From positions 27,710,736 to 27,774,735 of the forward strand of contig NC_056048.1 in the NCBI RefSeq assembly GCF_004379255.2: a stretch of 64,000 nucleotides of DNA. The letters are read 5' to 3'. Shown in pieces: positions 35,473-46,809 of the stretch. The notes below the pieces were generated by a model. The model was not told the origin of the DNA. It saw only the letters and a list, made by a program, of their open reading frames with translations, and ran no database searches. Made by a program: the position numbers and the translations under genes. This DNA is from Salvia splendens. Taxonomy: Eukaryota > Streptophyta > Magnoliopsida > Lamiales > Lamiaceae. Each line of letters begins with the position of its first letter. The stretch's first letter is position 1.

Positions 35473-35950
35473 GAACAAATCCAATCTCAAACAAGCAAGT
35501 AATTTGAATAAGCAAACACCAATTGATGCCACAATTTACTTCATTTATCACAATTAACACCAAATACACCTTCCACAAAACCACAGCAAAACAGAATTTG
35601 AAATATTTTGGAGATTCAACTACCTAAGTTCAAGTTTTGCAGAAATAGGAACAAATTCAATCTCAAACAAGCAAGTAATTGAATAAGCAAACACCATTTG
35701 ATGCAACATATACTGCATTTATCACTATTAACACCAAATACACCTTCCAAAAAACACAGCAAAACAGAATTTGAAGTTCTTTGGGGAGATTCAACTACCA
35801 AGTTCAAGTTTGCAGAATTAGGAACAAAATCCAATCTCAAACAAGCAAGTAATTGTATAAGCAACACCATTTGATGCAACATATACTGCATTTATCACAA
35901 TTAACACCAAATACACTTTCCAGAAACACAAAGCAAAACAGAAATTGAGA
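35473..35950. repeat. Tandem repeat, about 2.7 copies of a 174-bp unit
   Basis: The unit starting GAACAAATCCAATCTCAAAC begins at 35473, 35648 and 35821. Each contains AAGCAAGTAATTGAATAAGC, CATTTATCAC and CACCAAATACACCTTCC. It lies just downstream of the minus-strand PH-domain gene, possibly within its 3'-UTR. Confidence 0.9.
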
Positions 35951-36019
35951 ATTTATTTATATACCAACACCACCTTTAAAAAAAAAGATCTGAAAAAATA
36001 GGGCAAACCGATTTCACCC

Positions 36020-36457
36020 CTAACCCTTGCGGCTATCGTAATCGAGAACTTCTGAATCGGTAACCGACCTCGACTGCTGGACGATGGATCGGCCGATCGA
36101 GTTGATCCAGTCCTCCTTCTCCTTCTCGGAATCGGCGATGAAGTACATCGTCTCGCTCCGGGTGGACAGCTCGAACGCGAATTGGCGATTCAGCACGTCC
36201 TCGGCGCCTTTCACGGTGAGGCAATCGGCGACGGGGATGACGCCGCGGGGACGGGAGGCGCGGGTGACGGTGGATTCCTTGAACCAGAAGAGCTTCCCCT
36301 GCTTCAGCACGAACCACCGGCGGCGCCAGGTCTTGATGTACTCGCCCTGCTTCGTCAGCCAGCCGGCGCGCTCCGGCGCGCCCCAGAACTCGACGCCGTC
36401 GTAGTCGTCTGCGCCGGCATTGGCTGAGCCAACCACAGCTCGCCATAGGCTTGCCAT
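36020..36457 (-). CDS. PH1: PH-domain protein similar to AtPH1
   Basis: An intronless 145-aa protein, matching the family's usual length. The pleckstrin homology fold covers about residues 28-132: GWLTKQGEYIKTWRRRWFVL (beta1-beta2 with the basic phosphoinositide-binding loop), KLFWFKE, a Gly-Val-Ile-Pro strand, FELSTRSETMYFIAD, and the C-terminal helix with its invariant Trp (EKEDWINSIGRSIV). AtPH1-type proteins bind phosphoinositides, notably PI3P on late endosomes, and affect trafficking. The long GC-rich frame on the same strand at 36033-36446 is a shadow. Confidence 0.95.
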   Translation of the reverse strand: MASLWRAVVGSANAGADDYDGVEFWGAPERAGWLTKQGEYIKTWRRRWFVLKQGKLFWFKESTVTRASRPRGVIPVADCLTVKGAEDVLNRQFAFELSTRSETMYFIADSEKEKEDWINSIGRSIVQQSRSVTDSEVLDYDSRKG

Positions 36458-36710
36458 GGACGGTGATTTTGAGGATGGATTTGATGATCGATAAGTTTCT
36501 GTAGCTTTTCTGCTTTTGGTTTATTCTTTATTTATCAATTTCATTTTAATAGGAATCTATTGACATTTTGTGATTATATTACAAGTAAATGTCAAATGTG
36601 GTCCTTAATATATATGACTGTTATAAGGTCAAATATGGTCCTAAACATATGACTTTTTTACGATTTTAATCATAAACATTATGTTTACTCTCCGTCCACA
36701 AAATATACTA

Positions 36711-36904
36711 CTCTCTCTGTCCCATAAAAGATGTCACACTTGTGGGCACGACACGAGATTTTAGGAGGTATTGTTGTGTGTGGAGAGAAAATATAATTTT
36801 TATATTTATGTAAGAAAGAACTTTTAAAAAAAATAGAAATATGACATCTTTTGTGAGACAAGTTAAAAAAGGAAAGTGTGACGTCTATTATGAGACCGAG
36901 TGAG
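36711..36904. mobile_element. Stowaway-type MITE
   Basis: A 194-bp element flanked by TA (36709-36710 and 36905-36906). Inverted ends are CTCTCTCTGTCCCATAAAAG and CTATTATGAGACCGAGTGAG. Inner inverted segments are GATGTCACACTT and AAAGTGTGACGTC. Non-coding. Confidence 0.88.
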
Positions 36905-37062
36905 TACTATCTTTAGAAAATTAGTCAAAATGCAATAAAAATAAGAAAATAATATGAGGGTTACTATAACGCAACTAAATATAATATGACATCTATTGAT
37001 CAAATATATTTGTACACATGAATAAAGTGTGATTCTATTTTCAGTTCGACTCTATGGGATAT

Positions 37063-37663
37063 TATTGGGTTGCGTTGCCGCTGATCTCACACACGTAATC
37101 GAGAAAACAAAGCACGCAAACGATATAACGTGGTTCGGTGATAAACCACCTACGTCCACGGAGAAGATGACCGGAATCTTATTGATGAACTCTTTACAAT
37201 TACAATGAACTCACACTCACACTCTACCGCTCACAACCGCTCGCTATCTTGAGAATTAATCTCTCTAGGTGTGTGTGTATATGGTGTAATTCTGCTACTT
37301 CACTACTGAGCTCTATCGAGCTATTTATACAAGATGCAATCAAGAAATAAAATCCAACTAACTCTATTTCCCAAAGTTAGTTATAACCGCTACTCGGCTC
37401 AAAACCGAACTCTTCCTTCTCGGCTAGTTCCAGCTCAAAGCCGAGCTTCCTTCTTCTGCCTTCTTCTTCTCGGCTAGTTCCAGGCTAGTTCCAGCTCGGT
37501 AAACCGAGCTTACCGAACTCCTTTCACCGAACTCCTTTCTAGCCGAACTCCTTTCTAGCCGAGCTAGCTCAAAGCCGAGCTTCATTTCTTGATCTCTTCT
37601 TTGAGCTGCAGCTCGGCTCCAACACTCGATCAAATCAGTAGTTTGCACGGACACACTTTCACA
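37063..37663 (-). repeat. 3' LTR of copia element
   Basis: 601 bp. On the coding strand it begins TGTGAAAGTGTG and ends CAACCCAATA. It contains CCGAGC/CCGAAC pyrimidine-rich short repeats. Confidence 0.93.
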
Positions 37664-37673
37664 AATCTCCACC
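37664..37673 (-). other. Polypurine tract of copia element
   Basis: On the minus strand GGTGGAGATT directly precedes the 3' LTR. This is the usual copia plus-strand priming site. Confidence 0.8.
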
Positions 37674-37853
37674 TTGTCCTTGCAAAACTCCATCAATATC
37701 TAGATTCCCTTCTCAATCCTGTTCCATACTTCAACATTCCACAATTTCCACCAACTTCAAGCAATGCTTGAACTTCAAAGTTGGTAGTGACTTGGTTAAC
37801 ATGTCTGAGGCATTTTCTTCAGTGGGAACCTTCACCACATTGATCTTCCCACT

Positions 37854-40800
37854 CTAAATTTCGTCTCTGATGAAGTGCCTCCTTACATCGATATGTTTAG
37901 ATCTCTCATGGAACATTTGGTGCTTGGCTAAGCATATGGCTGAATTGCTGTCACAATTAATCATTACTGCTCCCAGCTCTATCCCCAGATCTTGTAAGAT
38001 TCCTTGTAGCCATTTTCCCTCCTTTGCGGCCTCTGTTAGTGCAATATATTCTGCCTCAGTTGTGGACAATGCGACCACCGGTTGTAGATTCGACTTCCAA
38101 CTAATGGCTGTACCAAACAAAGTGAATATGTAGCCGCTTTGGGACTTCCTATTATCCAAGTTGGCCGCATAATCAGAATCACAGTAGCCTACAAGAATCT
38201 CATCTTTCTCAGACCATGCTTTTCCACCAAATCTCAAACCAATCATAACAGATCCTCCCAAATATTTCAAGATCCATTTCAGAGCCATCCAGTGTTCTCT
38301 ACCCGGATCAGCCATGTACCTGCTAGCCACGCTTATAGCATGAGCCACATCCGGCCTTGTACATATCATCAAGTACATTATGCTTCCCACTATATTCGCA
38401 TATGGTATCGCACTCATTTCCCTTCTGATTTCATCGGTTTTAGGCGCCTGTTCTTTGCTCAACTTAAAATGGCCTGCTAATGGAGTAGAGACTGCCTTTG
38501 CATTTGTCACCTGATATTTCCTTATCACTTTCTTGATGTACTCAGCTTGCACAAGCCTCAGTTCCTTCTTCTTCCTATTTCTGACAATGTCCATGCCTAG
38601 GATTCGTTTTGCCTCCCCAAGATCCTTCATCTCAAACTTTTGTTTAAGCTCATCTTTTACAATCTGCAATTCACTCAAGCTTGATCCAGCTAGTAGAATA
38701 TCATCTACATACAGTAACAGGTAGGCTATTATCAAATCTCTACTTCTCTTGACATATACACAGCTATCAAAGCTGGATCTCTCAAACTCCATCAGCTCCA
38801 TTTGCTCATGGAACTTCTTGTTCCACTGCCTACTGCTCTGCTTGAGCCCGTATAGGCTTTTCTTAAGTAAGCAAACCTTCTTTTCTTCTCCAGGCCTTTC
38901 AAAACCCTTAGGCTGCATCATATAGATCGTCTCCTCTAGATCCCCATGTAAAAAAGCTGTTTTTACATCGAGTTGATGCAGCTCCCAATCAAAATGAGCT
39001 GTCAAGGCCAATAAGATCCGAATGGAGGTGTGTTTTACCACTGGAGAGAACACCTCAGTGTAGTCAATACCTTCTACTTGTGTGAATCCTCTAGCTACCA
39101 ACCTTGCCTTAAAACGTATGCTTTCAACTTCCCCAACTTCAACCTTCTTCTTAAATAGCCACTTGCAACTTATGAGTTTCTGAGTCCCTGGGTCATTCAC
39201 CAGAATCCAAGTCCCATTTCTCAACAAGGACTCTATTTCTTCTTCCATGGCTCTCATCCACTTCTGACTTTCTTTGCATTTTATGGCTTCTTCATAGGTT
39301 GAAGGCTCTGAGAACATGAGCACCTCTGCTATACAAAGAGCAAAGAAGCTCATATCATAATCTGAAAACCTGCTGGGCAAGCCTGCATTCCTTCTTGGAT
39401 TTCTTCTGTTTCCTTGATTTGATGGATCTCCACCTCTTGTGTTTTCATCTGACTGAGAACTGGAAGCTCCACCTTCTTCTTGGTGTTCAGAGATTTCAAC
39501 ATCCTCATCAGCATCAGACCAAGCAGATTTCTCATCAAACTCAAACTCTTGAATGCTAGAGCTACTGTCACCACCAGGGGGTGCTTTACTTTTCTTGAAT
39601 GGCATTTCTCCTTCATCGAACACTACATCTCTACTCACAATGATATTCTGACCCCCTTCATCCATATTCCACAACCTATATCCCTTCACTCCATCTTGGT
39701 ATCCCAACATCACACATTTTCTTGCTCTTGGTTCCAACTTATTCTGCTTGATATGTGCATAAGCCGCACACCCAAAAATCTTCAAGCCTGAGTAGTCTCC
39801 CAAAGTTCCATACCATCTCTGATCAGGAGTCTCATTAGAAATTGATGAAGAGGGGCATTTGTTAATCAGATCAGCTGCAGTAGAAACAGCCTCTGCCCAA
39901 AATTTCTTTGGCATTCCAGAGTAGAACAACATGCATCTCACTCTTTCTAGCAACGTCCTGTTCATCCTCTCTGCCAGCCCGTTCTGTTGAGGGTTCCTTG
40001 GCACGGTCCTATGCCTTCTTATCCCTTTCATTTTACAGAAGCTATCAAACTCAGTAGATAAGAACTCCATCCCATTATCAGTTCTTAAGTACTTCAGCAC
40101 TGACCCTTTCTCATTTTCATATCTAGTATGCCATTCTCTAAACCTCTCAAATGCTTGAGACTTCTCTTTGAGGATGTAAACCCATACCTTTCTTGAATAG
40201 TCATCTATAATAGATATGAAATACTTACCTCCACCTATGGATTCTGCTGGAGAAGGCCCCCATAAGTCACTGTGAGCATATACAAAGGGAGCTGTTGTAG
40301 TGTGCTTTCCACCAGAGAATGGTAGCCTTTTTGCCTTTCCAAGAATACAAGACTCACATTTATTGAGCCTCTCTGATGTCCCCAGCCTCATTACACCCAG
40401 CCTAGCAAGCTCCTTGATGCCTTTTTCCCCCACATGCCCAAGTCTAGCATGCCACAGATCCAGGCTCTCTGACTGAGTAACATTTGCTGCATTGATCACG
40501 GTTTCACCCACCAAGTAATACAGGCTATTCTTTCTTTTGGCCTCCATGACTATTCTGGGACCCTTTGTCACCCTGAGTACTCCGTTACTGGACTCAAACC
40601 TGTAGCCCTTGGACTCCAGCAGCCCTAAAGAAATCAAGTTTCTCTTGATCTGAGGTATGAACCTCACTTCTGTGAGAGTTTTTACACTACCATCACTCAC
40701 CTTCAGCTTGATTTCTCCAATCCCTCTAACATCACATGTCTGATCATTCCCCAACATTACTGATCCTGTGTGTGCTGTCAACTTTTGAAACCAGGATCTG

Positions 40801-41720
40801 TGGGAGCATATATGAAAGGAGCAACCCGAGTCCATGATCCAAGATTCTTCAATTCTTGCCCCTGAGAGTATATTCAAGGCCTCATTGGCCTCCACTTCCT
40901 GAGCAAGATCTGCAGTATTTGAACCTGCATTGATCGCTTGTTCTTGCTTCCTTTTCCAAGCAAAACATGCCTTCTTCAAGTGACCCGGCTTTCTGCAATA
41001 GTAGCAGCTTCTAGTCTCCCTCTCTCCCTCAGCCTTATCTTTGTTTTGTTTCTTCTTGTTGAAAACTTTCTTGTTCTGACCCTTCTTCAAGAAAAGACTC
41101 TCAGCCACTGGATCATTTTGTCTAGTAGAAGTGGAATAATCATTCTTATGCGATTCCTTCATTTTCAGAGCAGAATGAATTTCTTCATATGTAACCTTGG
41201 ACTCTCTTCCAAGTAACACCGCATCCTTGAAGTGTTCAAAACTCTTAGGAAGCGAATTCAGCAGCATCAAGGCTTTATCTTCATCCTTGATCATTTCATC
41301 GATATTTTCCAAATCATCTACACACTTACCAAATTCTTCAAGTTGCTCTGTAATTCCTCTCGCATCTGAGAATCTGAATGCAAGGAGCTTCTGCTTCAGG
41401 TGTAAACGATTTGTAATGGACTTGGTCATGTACAATGACTCAAGTTTTGTCCATACTCCCGCAGCTGTCTCCTCTTTGGAGACTTCCCTCAGAACCCTAT
41501 CTGACAAATTCAAGATTAGGGTGCTGTAGGCTCTATACTGCATATCCTGAAGCTTTCCTTTCTCTTTTTCATCGACCTCCGCTTCTTTCTCGGCATCGAC
41601 TTCATTCTTCAAGATATTCCATAGGCCCTGCTGCATCAAGATGGCCTTTATCTTCAACCTCCACAGCCCAAAGTCATTTTTCCCGGTGAACTTCTCCACC
41701 TCAAACTTAGCTGTAGACAT
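37854..41720 (-). CDS. Copia gag-pol polyprotein, premature stop near the C-terminus
   Basis: A 1288-codon frame. Seen in order: UBN2-type gag (FTGKNDFGLWRLKIKAILMQ), zinc knuckle CYYCRKPGHLKKAC (residues 239-252), aspartic protease DSG (297-299), gag-pre-integrase (LWHARLGHVG), integrase core with DDYSRKVWVY, reverse transcriptase with YVDD (about residue 1004), and RNase H (CDSDYA, ALSTTEAEY). TAG at 37854-37856 ends it after HFIRDEI. The same frame continues past the stop with family-typical sequence (SGKINVVKVPTEENASDML) for about 40 codons to about 37729, so a GAG-to-TAG change most likely shortened the RNase H tail. No other lesion is seen. Confidence 0.95.
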   Translation of the reverse strand: MSTAKFEVEKFTGKNDFGLWRLKIKAILMQQGLWNILKNEVDAEKEAEVDEKEKGKLQDMQYRAYSTLILNLSDRVLREVSKEETAAGVWTKLESLYMTKSITNRLHLKQKLLAFRFSDARGITEQLEEFGKCVDDLENIDEMIKDEDKALMLLNSLPKSFEHFKDAVLLGRESKVTYEEIHSALKMKESHKNDYSTSTRQNDPVAESLFLKKGQNKKVFNKKKQNKDKAEGERETRSCYYCRKPGHLKKACFAWKRKQEQAINAGSNTADLAQEVEANEALNILSGARIEESWIMDSGCSFHICSHRSWFQKLTAHTGSVMLGNDQTCDVRGIGEIKLKVSDGSVKTLTEVRFIPQIKRNLISLGLLESKGYRFESSNGVLRVTKGPRIVMEAKRKNSLYYLVGETVINAANVTQSESLDLWHARLGHVGEKGIKELARLGVMRLGTSERLNKCESCILGKAKRLPFSGGKHTTTAPFVYAHSDLWGPSPAESIGGGKYFISIIDDYSRKVWVYILKEKSQAFERFREWHTRYENEKGSVLKYLRTDNGMEFLSTEFDSFCKMKGIRRHRTVPRNPQQNGLAERMNRTLLERVRCMLFYSGMPKKFWAEAVSTAADLINKCPSSSISNETPDQRWYGTLGDYSGLKIFGCAAYAHIKQNKLEPRARKCVMLGYQDGVKGYRLWNMDEGGQNIIVSRDVVFDEGEMPFKKSKAPPGGDSSSSIQEFEFDEKSAWSDADEDVEISEHQEEGGASSSQSDENTRGGDPSNQGNRRNPRRNAGLPSRFSDYDMSFFALCIAEVLMFSEPSTYEEAIKCKESQKWMRAMEEEIESLLRNGTWILVNDPGTQKLISCKWLFKKKVEVGEVESIRFKARLVARGFTQVEGIDYTEVFSPVVKHTSIRILLALTAHFDWELHQLDVKTAFLHGDLEETIYMMQPKGFERPGEEKKVCLLKKSLYGLKQSSRQWNKKFHEQMELMEFERSSFDSCVYVKRSRDLIIAYLLLYVDDILLAGSSLSELQIVKDELKQKFEMKDLGEAKRILGMDIVRNRKKKELRLVQAEYIKKVIRKYQVTNAKAVSTPLAGHFKLSKEQAPKTDEIRREMSAIPYANIVGSIMYLMICTRPDVAHAISVASRYMADPGREHWMALKWILKYLGGSVMIGLRFGGKAWSEKDEILVGYCDSDYAANLDNRKSQSGYIFTLFGTAISWKSNLQPVVALSTTEAEYIALTEAAKEGKWLQGILQDLGIELGAVMINCDSNSAICLAKHQMFHERSKHIDVRRHFIRDEI

Positions 41721-41819
41721 TTCTCAAACAGACGGTGGGCAATCGCCAAGATCAGCTCAAGTACCGGAATTCTTGGACCCTAACTATCACAGAAAGCAAT
41801 CAAGAACTCCTTTGGGAAA

Positions 41820-41837
41820 TTCCCACAGACGGCGCCA
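41820..41837 (-). other. Primer-binding site of copia element
   Basis: The minus strand reads TGGCGCCGTCTGTGGGAA, 2 nt after the 5' LTR. TGGCGCC is complementary to a tRNA 3' end. I cannot assign the tRNA with certainty; it is not the usual initiator-Met site TGGTATCAGAGC. Confidence 0.75.
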
Positions 41838-41839
41838 CC

Positions 41840-42456
41840 TATTGGGTTGCGTTGCCGCTGATCTCACACACGTAATCGAGAAAACAAAGCACACAAACGA
41901 TATAACGTGGTTCGGTGATAAACCACCTACGTCCACGGAGAAGATGACCGGAATCTTATTGATGAACTCTTTACAATTACAATGAACTCACACTCACACT
42001 CTACCGCTCACAACCGCTCGCTATCTTGAGAATTAATCTCTCTGGGTGTGTGTGTATATGGTGTAATTCTGCTACTTCACTACTGAGCTCTATCGAGCTA
42101 TTTATACAAGATGCAATCAAGAAATAAAATCCAACTAACTCTATTTCCCAAAGTTAGTTATAACCGCTACTCGGCTCAAAACCGAACTCTTCCTTCTCGG
42201 CTAGTTCCAGCTCAAAGCCGAGCTTCCTTCTTCTGCCTTCTTCTTCTCGGCTAGTTCCAGGCTAGTTCCAGCTCGGTAAGCCGAGCTTACCGAACTCCTT
42301 TCACCGAACTCCTTTCTAGCCGAACTCCTTTCTAGCCGAACTCCTTTCTAGCCGAGCTAGCTCAAAGCCGAGCTTCATTTCTTGATCTCTTCTTTGAGCT
42401 GCAGCTCGGCTCCAACACTCGATCAAATCAGTAGTTTGCACGGACACACTTTCACA
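41840..42456 (-). repeat. 5' LTR of copia element
   Basis: 617 bp, identical to the other LTR except for about three substitutions and one extra 16-bp unit (CTTTCTAGCCGAACTC). Confidence 0.93.
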
Positions 42457-42461
42457 GATAT

Positions 42462-43146
42462 GTTGGCTCTTTGGATGATCAGCCGCCTTTCGCACCCTCC
42501 AAATCCGTCATTGTATTAAAGTTGAAATGAAAATTCAGAGAAATAGTATTGATCATTGATGATGGAGCTTATGACTGAAGCTACTATCAATTAATGATTT
42601 TTTTAATCACACCATTATTCTATCATTCTATGATTCTATCAGAACTTAATATAGCCAATAATTTATAGTTTACTCAGTCAAATCAGCCCGGTAAATAAAC
42701 TTATTTGACGGAGCTTATTAATGAAGCTTTCAAATAATTATTCAAAAGAACATCAATTTATGGTTTAATTAGTTCAATTAATTGTTAATAAAAGACATTT
42801 TTTTTAGATACGAAAATTAAAAACAATGTGTTAAATAAATCCGTAATAAATAAAGTAAGAGAAATATATCCTGCATGTAATTACCGGATTAGGATAGTTA
42901 GAACTAATTGTCACAAAAGTAATTATTTTACCTCCATTTTCGCTTTTCTTTTTAATTTTCTCAGTATGATTTTTTGACGATATTTTCAGTGTTATTTTTT
43001 GTCTTAAAGAAATGAATTTTCAATTAAAGGAAAAGGAAAGGGAGAGAATCAATAGAAGCAAAATTGCCCAATTGATTCCACTGCCGAATCAGAAACTCGG
43101 AGAATTTGCTGCAAATCCTTGAAATTCGAAATAGTAAACATCGGAG
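42462..43146. other. Intergenic DNA and presumed ATE1 promoter
   Basis: AT-rich, with no ORF or element recognised. The last 120 bp are probably the ATE1 5'-UTR. Confidence 0.5.
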
Positions 43147-46100
43147 ATGGCGGATGCCAAGAAGATGCGGAGCGAAGCGAGCACCAGCGGCGGGGGTGGA
43201 AGAGGCGAAAGCGTGGTCGGCGACGTCGGTCGCCGGAAAAGCACTTGTGGCTACTGCAAATCTGGAGCCCGCACCAGTGTTTCTCATGGTGAGTGCATCG
43301 ATTGCTCGTGGCTCCCCGATTTGTATGATTCAGCTGTGGAACTTTTGAACAAGTGAACGAACTGTCACTTTAGCAATTAGAAATGCGTTTTCGGTAGGAG
43401 AAATGATTGGGGATTTGAGGTTAGGTTTTTGATGTTGTTATTCGTTTGGAGAGAATTATGTTTTTCTGTGATTAGGTGTTGGATGAGAATTGTTGGTTAC
43501 TAAATATCGCAATTTTTGAGCTTAATGATGATGTAAATGAGTTATGTTATGAATTTTGGAAATCTTATTTTGTAGGGCTTTGGGCACATAGTTTGACGGT
43601 TGACGATTATCAAGGTTAGTTCTTTGCTTGATTCTTCAATATAATACAGTGCTATCAATTCTCTTCAGTAATTTTCTCCCACTGCTTTGTTTCTATAGCT
43701 TGGGAATCGGTTTGATACACTTGCTACTTTTGAGATTCATTTGGTTAATCAGGTCTAAATCAGTGTTATATAAATTCTAGTGGTTATCATTTACAAAATG
43801 TGCTATGCTGACGAGCACTCTTAAATAGTCCTGTGGCTCATATTTTCTATGTGAGAGAAATTAAGCACCAAATCCAGTGCAGTTTTGGTTTGTTACAGGG
43901 AACTGATGATATACTGTTAATAATTTTGTTATAATTTAATTGGTGAATGGTGATGCTGTATAATTTTTACTAGACTAGGCTGAGTTTTCTCAAACCTTTT
44001 TTTCGCTCTAGCTCTCCTTGACAGAGGCTGGAGAAGATCTGGCTGTTTCCTGTACAAACCCGATATGGAGAAAACATGCTGCCCCTCATATACTATTCGT
44101 CTCAAAGCTGCTGACTTTGTTCCTTCAAAGGAACAAGTGCGCGTGTCTAAAAAGATGCAAAGGTATACCCATAACTCCACCATTTCATTGTATGCAAATT
44201 AATTCATTTATTTACTTAATGCAAGCCTTCTGCTGGTTCTCTATATTAATGCATGAGCTCTATAAACGGCTTGGTAGTTGGTCAGCTTTTAAAATACTAA
44301 TCAATTTTCTGAATTTGATTGTCCTATGATTTGCCTGTTTGACTAAAGACATGATAAGGAACCTGTCAGTTTCCTAGCATAATCCCCGTCTGTAATATTT
44401 TTATCTGCTTGAATATCCCTTGCAGTCTTGATGCTTCCTCGATTTTAGTATCTTTCCCTTGATGTCTTGAGGATGTTTATGTTGCTTCATTTGGAACTTT
44501 AGTTACTTGTCACAAACAATCCTTATTTTGGAAAGTTTCCAATGGGTAAATAGCTAAATGTGAGTTGATCTTTCTAGGTTTTTAAATCGCACATTAGATG
44601 TGACCACAACAGGCAAGTCAGCTAATGAGCTGAATTCTGCGGCCGCTTCCAGCTCTGGAGATAACTGCGAAAAAAAATCTGCTACAGTGGATTCCTCCAA
44701 AGTTGATGGCAAAGATAAGGATAAAACTGGTCAGTCTGTGCATTTCTTGTCAGACCAGATTGATAAAACAGTAGAGCTATGTGTAGAATCTGGCGAATTA
44801 CCTGCTAACATACAGCTGCCAAAGGCTTCCGTCAAACAAGTGACACCAGCTAAAAGAAAATTGCAAGCAGAAAACTCAGAAGAACTGATGTTCTCCTGCA
44901 ATGTTGCCTTCCAGATTGTCGCTACTATACGGCGACTAAAGAAAGAAGTTGAGCATGTGAAATCAGTTGAACATGGACTCGGAGGGAACAAAGATGCCGT
45001 CTCTGACCTTTCCCCTCAGAAGACTGCTGAAATTTTGGTGAGCCACTTGAAGCCGCTAGCACAATCCCATGGTTTGTCAGTTAGAGCTTGCAACGGACAC
45101 ATAAATTTCTATTCTGCTATAGAAAAGGCTGATCTGGTGGAAGTTGGTAGAAGCACAGGCTCCAAAACTCCTCTCTCAGATGCTGATGCTAATAAAAGAA
45201 CTCTAAAGAAAAACACTGAAGGAGGCAGCCAAGAAAGGAGGATTGAGCTTCGATTAAATAAATCTAGCTTTGATTATGAAGAGTACTGTTTATACAGAAA
45301 ATATCAACTCAGGGTGCATAACGATACACCTGAGCATGTGACTGAAAGCTCATACAAGAGATTTTTGGTTGACACTCCTTTAGTATATGTTCCACCGAAT
45401 GGTGATGGCTCGGTGCCCCCGTGTGGCTTTGGCTCTTTCCATCAGCAGTATGTGGTAGATGGGAAGCTAATTGCTGTTGGGGTTATTGATATATTGCCAA
45501 AGTGTTTGTCGAGCAAGTATTTATTTTGGGATCCTGATTATGCATTTCTATCACTTGGGAAATATTCAGCTCTAGAAGAAATCAAATGTGTTCAGGTGAA
45601 CCAAGTACATTGCCCCATGCTTCAGTACTATTATCTTGGCTATTATATTCACTCGTGCAGCAAAATGAGGTACAAAGCTGCATATCGACCATCTGAACTC
45701 CTCTGTCCTCTTCGCTACGAGTAAGTACACCCAATTACTGCTTTTATTAGCCTATTACTAGAGCACACAACACATTCACAAATAAAAATTCCATAGTGAA
45801 GCTTTTGTGAGATGTAGTACAAAGAGTATTCTTCATAAATTTCAACTTGTTACTTATTCACATTACAAGTTTTGATTGTCAGACTTTGCATTCCAGTTTC
45901 TGTGTTCCAGTAACTTATTATACTCTAATTTGTCAGGTGGGTTCCATATGATATCGCAAAGCCACTTCTTGATAGAAAAAAGTATATGGTCTTATCAGAT
46001 CATGCCACTCTACAAAACGAAGATTCATCGCTGTTGAAGGTGAGTGATGGGCACATGGAAGAGCAGCAAAATGAGCTTGACCAGGAGACCACGGATGATG

Positions 46101-46450
46101 TCGGTATGCACGATGATGAAATGACTGAACTCGACTCGGATTCATCCGACGTTGAATCAGACTCAGAAGTTGGTGCCTCAACCACTGTGGTCCTGGACGA
46201 TGCCGACCTTGATAATGTTTTGATTGGAATAAGAGGACTTCGTCTCCGATACAAGGTATATTCTCTTATCAAAATGTTTACTTTTGTTGTGCCAATGCCA
46301 TAATGTGATAGTCATGTTAAACATCGATTGAAGGACCTTAAACACGCGTTTGATCCGAGTCAGAGGAAGTTCCTGGAAACGCAGTTAGAAAGATATGCCA
46401 TAGCTGTGGGTACTGAGCTCTCAGGCCAGATGGTTTACACAGCAGGGTAG
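43147..46450 (+). CDS. ATE1: Arginyl-tRNA--protein transferase
   Basis: Six exons: 43147-43288, 43576-43614, 44012-44162, 44578-45720, 45937-46255 and 46334-46450, giving 636 aa, normal for plants. It transfers Arg from Arg-tRNA to N-terminal Asp, Glu or oxidised Cys, marking proteins for the Arg/N-degron pathway (oxygen and nitric oxide sensing, seed and leaf development). Seen: the ATE_N domain with STCGYCKS (C34, C37) and EKTCCPSYTIRL (C83, C84), the conserved Cys set implicated in metal/Fe-S binding; the motif LWAHSLTVDDYQ (exons 1-2); and the ATE_C domain (FDYEEYCLYRKYQ, FLVDTPL, GVIDILPKCLSSKY, YYLGYYIHSCSKMRYKA). An acidic Asp/Glu-rich insert in exon 5 is common in plant ATEs. It looks intact. 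Confidence 0.96.
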
Positions 46451-46809
46451 ATCTCATCTCTTCGAGGGCATATATTGGTGATCGACGGTCTGGATCTTCG
46501 CAAGGTAATTCGGCTTTCGGAGCTACACAGCTGGGAGTTTATCTATTGTTCCACCAGATATGGTGCTCATTTCATTTTCCATCTGTTTCTGCTGTTACTT
46601 TCTCTATTAACACTTCATGAAATTACAAGGTGTTTCTGTAATTAATTGATTTGTATATTTCAGATGTTCAAATGAATTATAGACTTGTTTGACTCAGCTA
46701 CAATATGTTATTATCTCCAATTATGATTTTTTACTTTGATGTTGATATTGTACATTTTTACTTTGTCGCGTGGGGGCCACAACATGATTAGGACCGATGC
46801 ATGCACACA
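46451..46809. other. ATE1 3' flank
   Basis: Probably 3'-UTR and spacer. No feature is seen. Confidence 0.45.

Larger units (their letters stand above)
37063..42456 (-). mobile_element. Ty1/copia LTR retrotransposon, nearly intact
   Basis: A 5.39-kb element with 5-bp duplications GATAT (37058-37062 and 42457-42461), two LTRs, a primer-binding site beginning TGGCGCC (41837 downward), a polypurine tract GGTGGAGATT (37664-37673) and one gag-pol frame. The LTRs differ by about three substitutions plus one 16-bp repeat unit, so insertion is recent. Domain order protease-integrase-RT-RNase H defines Ty1/copia. Confidence 0.97.

Noticed and set aside
36033..36446. 137-codon Arg-rich ORF overlapping PH1
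   Set aside because: It is a GC-rich shadow frame of the PH-domain gene on the same strand.
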